From positions 1 through 9,757 of the forward strand of contig MVCZ01000128.1 in the NCBI GenBank assembly GCA_002049825.1: DNA of 9,757 nucleotides, in the 5' to 3' direction. Position 1 is the first letter of the stretch. Every line of letters begins with the position of its first letter. Of this stretch, positions 1 to 6,516 are shown piece after piece. The notes below the pieces were generated by a model, which worked only from the letters and a program-made list of their open reading frames with translations, ran no database searches and was not told the DNA's origin. Both the position numbers and the translations under genes were made by a program. The DNA comes from Candidatus Zhuqueibacterota bacterium 4484_188 (GTDB taxonomy: Bacteria > Calditrichota > Calditrichia > RBG-13-44-9).

Positions 1-2
1 CC

Positions 3-188
3 AATCGAAGGAAGAAAACGCGCACGCCACGGAAAACAGCGAAAAAACCGCAGCAGCCGTCTCAGCAGGAACTGCTTCCGTTAGAAGGTCCTGCCCCTGC
101 CGTGAAGTCAACGGCGGCGTCGAAAAACCCCGGGAAAAGCGGCGGGAAAAAAGCCGGCTCGGGAAAAACCGAAAATCCGGAAGAATAG
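3..188 (+). CDS. C-terminal tail of an unidentified protein (5' end outside window)
   Basis: An open frame enters from the left edge and ends at TAG (186-188), giving the last 61 residues of a protein. The tail is very basic and low in complexity: it opens NRRKKTRTPRKTAKKP, has a Gln/Pro stretch, then Lys/Gly/Ser/Ala-rich sequence ending KTENPEE. It has no hydrophobic segment and no recognisable fold, so it is probably a disordered tail of a larger protein, perhaps one binding nucleic acid or an acidic partner. The family cannot be named. FtsH is one guess, because ftsH often precedes folP in bacteria and can carry a charged tail, but nothing visible here proves it. The frame is supported by the uninterrupted run to the stop and the biased composition. 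Confidence 0.6.
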   Translation, partial: NRRKKTRTPRKTAKKPQQPSQQELLPLEGPAPAVKSTAASKNPGKSGGKKAGSGKTENPEE

Positions 189-604
189 ATATTTTATTTT
201 CATTTAGATGAAAGCCGGGTTCTGCAGCTTTTAAAAAAAACGGTTTTTTGCTGCGATTCCTTTTCAAAGGTAGTTTTTAGCGCGGAAAACCGCCTTTGCT
301 TTTTTCACCCACCTGGGACGGGCAGCCGTTCGCTTTTCTGCAAGATTGAAATCAAATTCCGGTGTGGGATTTAGCCGGAGCTTTGTTTTTGTAATTGCCC
401 GCGCATTGGTAATTTTTCCATAAAAATTATTTTTTAATAAAAGTATTTCGCAACAATGTCTAAATTCAACGGTGCACCGCTGTGTTTGTCGGGAAGTGGG
501 AAACGGCGTTGAACGGGCAAGGTGAATTTTTTGGGACATGTCAAACCATGTGAAGTTCGGTTAAACAGCAGTGCAACTGAAAGAAAAGCAGTTAGGAGTG
601 TACA
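189..604. other. Intergenic region upstream of folE
   Basis: These 416 bases contain no convincing gene. Antisense open frames here lack a ribosome site and have untypical composition. The left part has two hairpin-like elements near 224-305 that could end the upstream transcript. The stretch 410-450 is AT-rich. A small inverted repeat, ACATG at 536-540 and CATGT at 547-551, lies about 55 bases before folE. I could not find a -35/-10 pair good enough to call a folE promoter, although one is expected here. No tRNA or known riboswitch fold was recognised. Confidence 0.6.
265..305 (+). terminator. Possible intrinsic terminator after the upstream gene
   Basis: GCGG (282-285) and CCGC (290-293) close an AAAA loop. 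CAAAG (265-269) can extend the stem by pairing with CTTTG (294-298) across a 12-base bulge. One C and then six T (300-305) follow. The position, 77 bases after a stop codon, suits a terminator, but the stem is interrupted and short. A second weak hairpin lies just upstream: GCAGC (224-228) with GCTGC (250-254), enclosing A6 and T6 around CGG. Either could end the upstream transcript. Confidence 0.3.
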
Positions 605-1138
605 ATGGATTTGCAGAAAATTGCCGATGGAGTACGCCTGATTTTGGAAGGAATAGGTGAAGACGTAACCCGGGAGGGATTGGACAAGACGCCGGCGAGA
701 GTGGCGGAAATGTGCCGGGAGATTTTTGGCGGCATGGAGAACCAGCCACAGATTGAAGCGGAAATATCGGAGGAAATTGATACTGAAGTAATCCTGTTGA
801 AAGATATTCCTTTTTATTCCATGTGCGAACATCACCTGCTGCCCTTCTTTGGAAAAGTGCACTTAGCTTATGCGCCGAAAGGGAACCGGGTCGCCGGGTT
901 TTCGGCACTCACCAGGCTCATCGATGTATTTGCCCGGCGCCTGCAGGTGCAGGAACGAATGACCTCGCAAATTGCCGATGCCGTAATGGAACAATTAGAT
1001 CCGCTTGGGGTGCTGGTTATTGTGGAAGCGCAGCAACTATGCATCAGTATGCGAGGCAGTAAAAAAGATTCCACCCGCACGGTTACCAAAGCAGTTCGCG
1101 GCGATATTTCGGTAAAAAACATGTTCCCATTCGATTAA
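605..1138 (+). CDS. folE: GTP cyclohydrolase I (type IA)
   Basis: This 177-residue enzyme opens the imidazole ring of GTP and makes 7,8-dihydroneopterin triphosphate, the first step of folate (and other pterin) synthesis in the cytoplasm. Family signatures are clear: KTPARVAEM (28-36), FYSMCEHHLLPFFGKVH (70-86), YAPKGNRVAGFSALTRLID (89-107), QVQERMTSQI (114-123) and LCISMRG (145-151). The zinc ligands are Cys74, His77 and Cys146. Gln116 and Glu117 (QE of QVQER), Lys92 and Arg150 also match conserved active-site positions. The unusual point is Gln144, where E. coli has His179 and most relatives have His. The C-terminus is short, ending FPFD without the usual longer helix. TAGGAG (593-598) sits 6 bases before the ATG and supports this start. 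The next gene begins 37 bases later and folP lies downstream, so this is a probable folate operon. Confidence 0.96.
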   Translation: MDLQKIADGVRLILEGIGEDVTREGLDKTPARVAEMCREIFGGMENQPQIEAEISEEIDTEVILLKDIPFYSMCEHHLLPFFGKVHLAYAPKGNRVAGFSALTRLIDVFARRLQVQERMTSQIADAVMEQLDPLGVLVIVEAQQLCISMRGSKKDSTRTVTKAVRGDISVKNMFPFD

Positions 1139-1175
1139 ATGAACAGTCAACTAAATTGAAATGGAGAGGGTGCTC

Positions 1176-2639
1176 ATGGCTGGATTCATTGACTACCTGT
1201 CCGGGAATGTTCCGGGTGGTATTTTTCTCTACTTATTGGTAAACTTGGTTGTTTTTTTTATTTTATTATTCATGCTCAGGGTGAACGAACTTTTTAGCCG
1301 AAAACATTTTTTCCGCTGGTTGATTCTGAGTGTTGTGCTCCTAACGGTTGTGTACCTGGTAATTTGGTTTAAAAACCCACCCCCGCAAATTTATAAACGA
1401 TACAGCGTGGCAATCTTTCAGTCGAACACCAAAGCGAACTGGCTGGGAAAGTATTTTACCAGCCTGATTTCGGAAGATGTTCGTCCGTTTAAAGATAAAC
1501 GGGAATTCTTTGTGCCCGCTGAGTGGTTTTACCGGATTACACCGGGTGACTCGGTGGAAAACCCCCATTTTTTAGCGCGGTTCTATGCGGGAATTCCTGT
1601 CCGCCGGGTGTTGGGAGGAAAAATAAATCGCACCGGCAGCGGTTTTTCGGCGGAGCTTTACCTGAAAGTTTATCCGTCGCAAAAAATTGTAAAAACGGCA
1701 CACCGGGATTTTCGCTGGTCACGGTTGGGGGATTTCCGAACCTGGGTTGGTGAAACCTTTGGGGAATTTTTTCCATTCCAAACCGCTGAAGCGGAACCGG
1801 CAATTGTGCCGCCGGACAGTTTGCTGGCAATTGCCAAAACGTATTTCTTCGCCCGAAAATACCAAAAATGTGACAGCCTGCTGCAGCGAATAAGCAAAGC
1901 CTCGCCGGCAAACCCGGAAGTGGACAAATGGGTGCAATACGTGGGAATTAAGCTGGCGGGAGCAGCGCGGCTTCAGGCACCGAAAGAGAACCCCTACAGC
2001 CGGAAAGTTCCGGACTGGAAACGCCGGCTGCAAAGATGCCGGGACCGGTTGTTGGAATATGCCCGGCAGGACCACCGGACGCTGCGGTTAAACCTGATAA
2101 TTGCCGAAAGCTACATCTGGGAAGAAAATTATGAAGCCGCGGAGGTGTTTCTGAAACAGGCGTATCTCGAAAATCCGTTTCATGTTGATGTTTTGTTAAA
2201 CTTCAGTTTCCTGCATCCGTCGAGATTCCAGGAATTCGGGTTTAGGAACGCTGGTGCTATTTATCGCCGAATCCTGGAGATTTTTCCGCTGGACGAAGAA
2301 ATCCTGATTAAATGGAGCCAGTACATATTGGTAAACAATCCTGCCTACACTGCACCGCCGGAATTCGCCAAAAAATACCTGGTCAGGTATCTTGACTTGA
2401 ATCCTTACTCATCCCGGATATGGGCAATGTTGGGCGAAATTTATTCCCAGCAGCGACGACGCGAGCAGGCTGAACGTGCCTTTTTCAAAGCCGATTCGTT
2501 GGATCCGGACAACGGTCTGATTCAATACGGCGCTCTATTAGGCTTGAGGACTATTTGGATTCGCATCTTTACCTGGGAGCGATTTATAAAAAGGAAGGGA
2601 ATTACCAGGCGGCTTTACAGGAATTCCGCTACCGGGTAG
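1176..2639 (+). CDS. Membrane-anchored TPR-repeat protein, unknown function (frameshifted near its 3' end)
   Basis: I do not recognise a named gene. Two hydrophobic helices (about 16-34 and 47-65) anchor it in the inner membrane. Residues 75-200 resemble the TolB-N-terminal/FlgO-like fold often found ahead of TPRs (YSVAIFQSN early, then RRVLGGKINRTGSGFSAELY). From about 213 to the end there are TPR-like helical pairs, for example AESYIWEENYEAAEVFLKQA and IWAMLGEIYSQQRRREQAER, so it probably scaffolds protein contacts. The ATG at 1161 opens the same frame, but GGAGAGG (1163-1169) lies inside that reading and 6 bases before the ATG at 1176, so MAGFIDYL is the better start. After residue 457 (2546) the frame stops making TPR sense (RTIWIRIFTWERF) and ends at 2639. 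The natural continuation is in the -1 frame (next entry), giving 518 residues if restored. It lies between folE and folP, but no folate link is visible in the sequence. Confidence 0.75.
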   Translation: MAGFIDYLSGNVPGGIFLYLLVNLVVFFILLFMLRVNELFSRKHFFRWLILSVVLLTVVYLVIWFKNPPPQIYKRYSVAIFQSNTKANWLGKYFTSLISEDVRPFKDKREFFVPAEWFYRITPGDSVENPHFLARFYAGIPVRRVLGGKINRTGSGFSAELYLKVYPSQKIVKTAHRDFRWSRLGDFRTWVGETFGEFFPFQTAEAEPAIVPPDSLLAIAKTYFFARKYQKCDSLLQRISKASPANPEVDKWVQYVGIKLAGAARLQAPKENPYSRKVPDWKRRLQRCRDRLLEYARQDHRTLRLNLIIAESYIWEENYEAAEVFLKQAYLENPFHVDVLLNFSFLHPSRFQEFGFRNAGAIYRRILEIFPLDEEILIKWSQYILVNNPAYTAPPEFAKKYLVRYLDLNPYSSRIWAMLGEIYSQQRRREQAERAFFKADSLDPDNGLIQYGALLGLRTIWIRIFTWERFIKRKGITRRLYRNSATG

Positions 2640-2731
2640 CACATAAAAAAGGCGATGATGATGTGTACGCTTTCCAGGCAATGCGCGGCATTCGCGAATG
2701 TCTGGAGACTTTGGGCGAAACACCGGAATAA
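2546..2731 (+). pseudogene. Frameshifted C-terminal part of the TPR protein
   Basis: This is the -1 frame continuation of the gene starting at 1176. It reads EDYLDSHLYLGAIYKKEGNY, then QAALQEF, and ends LETLGETPE at TAA (2729-2731): 61 residues that complete one more TPR motif (YLGAIYKKEGNYQAALQEF). The joint is best explained by loss of one G: TTGGAGG would read Leu-Glu-Asp, while the sequence has TTGAGG at 2544-2549. There is no separate start codon or ribosome site, and a stop in this frame at 2471 limits how far upstream it can extend. No slippery heptamer of the X XXY YYZ type is seen, so programmed frameshifting is unlikely. A sequencing error or a real inactivating deletion near the end are the alternatives. 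Confidence 0.75.
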
Positions 2732-2851
2732 AAAAGCAGGAGTGCTTATATTTTCAACCAACCCGGGAAAGCTTGCCTTACGAACAAACAGGAAATCTGA
2801 GAATGAAAAAGCTCCGGGCAATAGTTGCTTAAAAATTGAGGTTTTTCGGAA

Positions 2852-4033
2852 ATGATTCGCTGGATTCAATCGGATTTTTGGGAAGATTTTTCCGCAGAAC
2901 TGCGGTACCTGGGAGTGAGGGAAAAATGGGAAAACCTGGTGGACCGCTTCAATCCGAATCTTACCTTTAAAATAGGTGCTTTATCGGCGGCACAGATTGC
3001 GTGGTTTCGTTCTTATTTACAGCAGCACGGAGTTCCTTTCTGGCTGGAATCCAAAAACGAAAACCCGGGCAGCCTGATTGTTTCCTTTCCCAATCGACAG
3101 ATAGTTTACACTCTTATCGAAAACGCGGTTACCGAGCTTGGTTCGGTTACTGCTGCATTGAAATTAGTACTAAAAAATATTTCACGCAGCGAGTGGTGCT
3201 TTTCGCTTCCGCAGAGCGAGTTGAAAATAGACCGACCTTTAATAATGGGCATTCTCAATATCACACCGGATTCATTTTCGGATGGGGGGAAATTTCTGCA
3301 CCCGGAAAAAGCCGCCCGGCACGCACTGCAAATGGCTGACGCCGGTGCGGATATGATTGATCTTGGTGCGGAATCGACCCGCCCCGGTGCGCAGCCGGTT
3401 GGGCTGGAAGAAGAGTGGCAACGCATTCAGCCGGTGCTGCGGCAAATCCGTGCGGCAACCAGTCTGCCGATTTCCGTGGACACGTACAAAGCGGAGATTG
3501 CACGGCGGGCTCTGTCGGAAGGCGCAGATGTGATTAACGATATCAGCGGATTTACCTTCGATCCCCAAGTGCCCGCTGTAGTCGCTTCTGCCGGTGTGCC
3601 GGTGGTACTGATGCACATTAAAGGCGCTCCCCGAAATATGCAGCAAAATCCTCGTTACCAAAATTTAATGGAAGAGATTTTCCTGTTTCTGAATCGCCAG
3701 ATTGGGCTGGCACGCACGTTTGGCATTCACCAGATAATTGTTGACCCCGGAATCGGGTTCGGCAAACGGCTGGCAGATAATTTTGAGATTATCAGGCGGC
3801 TGAAGGAATTCTCGGTCCTGGGTGTGCCTATCCTGGTAGGGCCCTCGCGGAAATCGTTTTTACGCACCGGAAAAAATCTCCTGCCGCAGGAGCGTGTTTG
3901 GGGTACAGCGGCAGCGGTGGCACTTTCCATTGCCAATGGCGCACATATTGTTCGGGTGCATGATGTGGCGGAAATGCGAAAAGTAATTGAGATTGTGCAA
4001 TCAATTCAGACCGCCAAAAGCCCTGGCGAATAA
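2852..4033 (+). CDS. folP: Dihydropteroate synthase with N-terminal extension
   Basis: This enzyme condenses 6-hydroxymethyl-dihydropterin diphosphate with p-aminobenzoate to give dihydropteroate; it is the sulfonamide target. The TIM-barrel catalytic domain spans about 127-388 with all usual motifs: MGILNITPDSFSDGG (132-146), DLGAESTRPGA (170-180), SVDTYKAE (208-215), INDISGF (228-234), LMHIKG (253-258), DPGIGFGK (298-305), GPSRKSFL (330-337) and RVHD (368-371). The protein is 393 residues, while the common form is about 270-290. The extra ~125 N-terminal residues (alpha/beta in look, with FKIGALSAAQIAWF at 39-52) resemble the accessory domain of long DHPS proteins in several anaerobic lineages; its role is unknown to me. 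TGAGG (2837-2841) lies 10 bases before the ATG, a rather long spacing. About 120 bases without a gene separate it from the restored TPR frame. Confidence 0.95.
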   Translation: MIRWIQSDFWEDFSAELRYLGVREKWENLVDRFNPNLTFKIGALSAAQIAWFRSYLQQHGVPFWLESKNENPGSLIVSFPNRQIVYTLIENAVTELGSVTAALKLVLKNISRSEWCFSLPQSELKIDRPLIMGILNITPDSFSDGGKFLHPEKAARHALQMADAGADMIDLGAESTRPGAQPVGLEEEWQRIQPVLRQIRAATSLPISVDTYKAEIARRALSEGADVINDISGFTFDPQVPAVVASAGVPVVLMHIKGAPRNMQQNPRYQNLMEEIFLFLNRQIGLARTFGIHQIIVDPGIGFGKRLADNFEIIRRLKEFSVLGVPILVGPSRKSFLRTGKNLLPQERVWGTAAAVALSIANGAHIVRVHDVAEMRKVIEIVQSIQTAKSPGE

Positions 4034-4085
4034 GCAGGCAATAAAAAATAAGCCGGTTGGAATGGACGGGTTATTCCCTGGCATA

Positions 4086-4114
4086 TTGACAATTTACCGG
4101 AAGCAAGTTACAAT
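4086..4114 (+). promoter_or_regulatory. Sigma70-type promoter, probably for cdaA
   Basis: A perfect -35 box TTGACA (4086-4091), a 17-base spacer (4092-4108) and TACAAT (4109-4114), a five-of-six match to the -10 consensus. Initiation would be expected near 4121, giving a leader of about 300 bases to cdaA. It lies 53 bases after the folP stop in otherwise non-coding DNA, which favours a real site and splits the window into two transcription units. The spacing and match are seen directly; activity is inferred. Confidence 0.65.
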
Positions 4115-4230
4115 CGGGCGGGAGCCGATATTTTACCGTAAACATCCGGTATTATTTGCGGAATTTCCCGTGGTTCTCATTGCGTCGGGATGTGGCAGAG
4201 CCGGTCGTTTTTTCCTTTTGCCAGCGGTAG

Positions 4231-4269
4231 GGTGTCATTCGGAACATTCAGGAAGATTCAAGCGAATCT
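4231..4269 (+). repeat. Repeat-like element with a perfect short hairpin
   Basis: GGTGTCATTCGGAAC (4231-4245) is followed by a hairpin with a 6-bp stem, AGATTC (4254-4259) and GAATCT (4264-4269), around AAGC. The layout resembles a degenerate copy of the widespread intergenic repeats that begin TGTCATTC and end GAATCT in many bacteria. TGCCAGCGG also occurs on both sides (4219-4227 and 4269-4277) as a 9-base direct repeat. Only one copy is present in this window, so repeat status is inferred. Confidence 0.35.
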
Positions 4270-4412
4270 GCCAGCGGAATAATTTGCAATTTCTTCGTCA
4301 AATTTAATGAGAAATAATTAAAATTCTACTACTTTTTTGTCCCTTTGGAGGAATAAGTTTTAACAAAATTTATTCAAGTTTTGCCATAAAAAGACGAAAA
4401 CGAATTTATATT

Positions 4413-4419
4413 GAGGTGA
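4413..4419 (+). promoter_or_regulatory. Ribosome binding site of cdaA
   Basis: GAGGTGA lies 3 bases before the ATG at 4423. It fixes the start of CdaA at MLFRIGFL, which leaves its first membrane helix complete. Confidence 0.6.
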
Positions 4420-4422
4420 GTT

Positions 4423-5235
4423 ATGTTATTCAGAATCGGGTTTTTATCAGTCTCAATCATCGATGTATTTGATGTCTTTTTAGTTGCCTATATTTTTTAT
4501 AAAGTATATGAGTTTCTGAAAGGCAGCATGGCAGCCCGGATGATGATGGGATTGCTCATCATCATTCTCTTCTCAATCTTTGCGGAAATATTGAATATGA
4601 GCGGGAGCTCCTGGATTTTCTCCAATTTGAAAACGGTTTGGGTAATTGCTTTTGTGATTATCTTTCAACCGGAATTTCGCCGTTTACTGCTTTATTTGGG
4701 GCAAAATCCGGTGTTAAGGCGATTCGTTCAGGTATCGACCACCCGGTTTATTGATGAAACCATAGGGGCGGTTTCGGATTTGTCCCGGAAAAATTTCGGT
4801 GCATTAATTGTGCTATTGCGAGATACGGGAATTAAACACATCGTTGAGACGGGAATCTCGCTGCAGGCACAGGTAAGTAAAGCGCTCATTTTATCCATTT
4901 TCAATCCGCGTTCGCCGTTGCATGATGGTGCTATTGTGATACAAAACGATATTATTGTGGCAGCCAAATGCCAGTTGCCGCTAACTGAAAATCCGAAATT
5001 AGACCCCAGCCTGGGAATGAGGCATCGGGCAGCTTTGGGACTGTCGGAACAGGCAGATGTTACCGTGCTTGTTGTCAGCGAAGAAACCGGAATGATATCA
5101 TTGGCGGAACAGGGCATTCTGACCCGTGGCCTGACTGAAGAGGGGCTGCGAAAACGATTACTGGAAGCATTTTCTCCGGATAAACCCCAGAAGCGAAATC
5201 TTGCTGATATTTTGAAATGGGGCGAAGAAGTTTAG
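4423..5235 (+). CDS. cdaA: Diadenylate cyclase CdaA (membrane c-di-AMP synthase)
   Basis: This 270-residue enzyme joins two ATP into cyclic di-AMP, a second messenger controlling potassium and osmotic balance and envelope stability. The N-terminus has three hydrophobic helices (about 5-27, 38-57 and 69-83), as in CdaA/DacA proteins, followed by the conserved FQPEFRRLL (81-89). The DAC (DisA_N) domain covers about 105-250 with both catalytic motifs: SPLHDGAIVIQ (164-174, DGA at 168-170) and GMRHRAALGLSE (198-209, RHR at 200-202). EETGMISLA (220-228) is also typical. The length matches the family. It follows folP, a neighbour order often seen in FCB bacteria, but has its own promoter candidate. 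No cdaR/YbbR-type regulator follows, unlike in Firmicutes. The next gene starts after 45 bases and may be co-transcribed. Confidence 0.95.
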   Translation: MLFRIGFLSVSIIDVFDVFLVAYIFYKVYEFLKGSMAARMMMGLLIIILFSIFAEILNMSGSSWIFSNLKTVWVIAFVIIFQPEFRRLLLYLGQNPVLRRFVQVSTTRFIDETIGAVSDLSRKNFGALIVLLRDTGIKHIVETGISLQAQVSKALILSIFNPRSPLHDGAIVIQNDIIVAAKCQLPLTENPKLDPSLGMRHRAALGLSEQADVTVLVVSEETGMISLAEQGILTRGLTEEGLRKRLLEAFSPDKPQKRNLADILKWGEEV

Positions 5236-5280
5236 AAATACATGCTACATGTTTTGCAATGTGAGTAAAAGGAGGGTAAT

Positions 5281-6516
5281 ATGAAACCATGTCACCGCTT
5301 ATTCGGGAGATGGGCGATTCTCACTTTACTGAGTATAATTCTTACCAACGGAGTTGAAGCATCACAGTTTGTCATTACACCGCAGGAAAAGAGCACATAT
5401 CTCCAGGTGCAGGGAAAAGATTTTCAACCACTGGATAAAATCCGCAGTGTCGTGGTTTTTGCTTATGACTACGGTGGAAATTTAATTAACCGTATGTACA
5501 TCGCAGACTATGAATTGTATTGTGACACATCCGGGCGGCTTTTCGGGAAAATTCCAACCGCTGGCATCCCTGCTGAAGCTTCCCGGTTACATGTAAAAAT
5601 CGCGACTGCAGAATCCGGAATTGTCGAAGCCGATTTCAATTTTGATTTGAATACGCAACCGGTGCAACCGATGTCGCCGCCAACCAGTGTCACCATTGAT
5701 GACGACCAGAACGGAAGCGGAACAGCCGATCCTGGTGAGGTGATCAAATTCTCCGGCTCGGGGTGGGGTGGCACCGCCATTCGCAGATTTTATCAGAAAG
5801 AATACAGCGACATTGGCGGCACAAATTTGCTGGCGACGGTGCGAATCCGGGATTACTCGTCAAAAATATCCGGCGGTGATTTGTCTGGTAACTACACCAT
5901 TAATCTGATTGACGATGCCAGCAGCGAGGCAACCTCCGCTCCTTACATTATTGCCGAATCGGATCCTCCGGAAATTACTTCCTCCACCGCTATTAACCTA
6001 ATGACGATTCAGGTGGTTTTTGACGAAAGTTTATATGAAAAAAACGGAGATGCGGGCGAACGGTTCATCCTCACCGGCTCGGATGTGAGCGGTGTGAGTA
6101 TTAGCAGCCTGGAACCGGTGGGAAGTGAACCAACTAATACATGGAATATTATTCTGAACAGTAACCTGGCAGACCGTGACCCCGATGGGGTGACAGTTGC
6201 TTACGATTCAACGACAAGCTCTTCTGATCCCCAGCTACAAGATCCGGCTGGAAACCAGGTGAAAAACGAATCGAGCAGTGGGGTTGCAGATGGAATTGCA
6301 CCGGCTGATCCCACCAGAATCAGCCCATCGGCAACGGATGATTTCGAAAGCGGTGTAGTGAAATGGAGCGCCACTGCCGACGATAATACCACAGACCCAT
6401 CGATTTCCTATTTACAGATTGAAGGAAGTGACGATCTGTCTTCCTGGACAGCCGTCGGATCACAAGACAATAGTGTGACGTCGACTTCCTACCAAGGGAG
6501 AGTTACTCTTCTGTGA
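5281..6516 (+). CDS. Secreted T9SS cargo protein, N-terminal part (split by a frameshift)
   Basis: This is the first 406 residues of a large exported surface protein. The start is secure: AAGGAGGG (5269-5276) lies 4 bases before the ATG, and residues 1-27 form a signal peptide (basic start, hydrophobic WAILTLLSIILT, cleavage likely after VEA). Mature sequence is rich in Ser, Thr, Asp and Gly with beta-sandwich character: an N-terminal domain to about 115, a region with DDDQNGSGTADPGE near 140-155, an Ig-like (SwmB/Big-like) unit at about 228-330, and a fibronectin-like unit from about 340. After SYQG (403-406) the frame reads RVTLL and stops, while the -1 frame continues smoothly with ESYSSVTVNYQD. 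Restoring one G in GGG at 6496-6498 joins it to the next entry, for about 1263 residues. No enzyme motif was seen; adhesion or a structural role is a guess. Confidence 0.8.
   Translation: MKPCHRLFGRWAILTLLSIILTNGVEASQFVITPQEKSTYLQVQGKDFQPLDKIRSVVVFAYDYGGNLINRMYIADYELYCDTSGRLFGKIPTAGIPAEASRLHVKIATAESGIVEADFNFDLNTQPVQPMSPPTSVTIDDDQNGSGTADPGEVIKFSGSGWGGTAIRRFYQKEYSDIGGTNLLATVRIRDYSSKISGGDLSGNYTINLIDDASSEATSAPYIIAESDPPEITSSTAINLMTIQVVFDESLYEKNGDAGERFILTGSDVSGVSISSLEPVGSEPTNTWNIILNSNLADRDPDGVTVAYDSTTSSSDPQLQDPAGNQVKNESSSGVADGIAPADPTRISPSATDDFESGVVKWSATADDNTTDPSISYLQIEGSDDLSSWTAVGSQDNSVTSTSYQGRVTLL

Larger units (their letters stand above)
4034..4422. other. Intergenic region and long leader before cdaA
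   Basis: These 389 bases hold a strong promoter candidate (4086-4114), a repeat-like hairpin element (4231-4269) and an AT-rich stretch from about 4300 to 4412. If transcription starts near 4121, the untranslated leader is about 300 bases. An open frame running from inside folP to 4307 is out of frame with it and has no ribosome site. A 30-codon frame from 4190 to 4282 also lacks one. No terminator for folP with a convincing T-run is visible. The leader does not match a riboswitch I can recognise, including the c-di-AMP (ydaO) type. Confidence 0.6.

Noticed and set aside
264..539. Antisense 91-codon open frame before folE
   Set aside because: No ribosome site, no recognisable domain, low-complexity basic composition and overlap with hairpin elements; best seen as chance.
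2525..2550. Programmed -1 frameshift in the TPR gene
   Set aside because: No slippery heptamer in the zero frame and no stable downstream stem seen; a single missing G is simpler.
2655..2855. 66-codon open frame between the TPR gene and folP
   Set aside because: Its first third overlaps the -1 frame tail of the TPR protein, which has clear TPR sense; no ribosome site before the ATG repeats and no domain.
4190..4282. Small 30-codon open frame in the cdaA leader
   Set aside because: No Shine-Dalgarno sequence and it simply spans the repeat-like hairpin; could only be supported by ribosome profiling.
3987..4307. 106-codon + strand open frame overlapping the folP end
   Set aside because: Out of frame with folP, no ribosome site, runs through the promoter and repeat-like element, and resembles no family.
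4381..4410. Second promoter-like pair TTGCCA and TTTATA just before cdaA
   Set aside because: Spacing of 18 is acceptable, but the -10 box almost touches the ribosome site, so the transcript would start at or after it; the 4086 promoter is far better.
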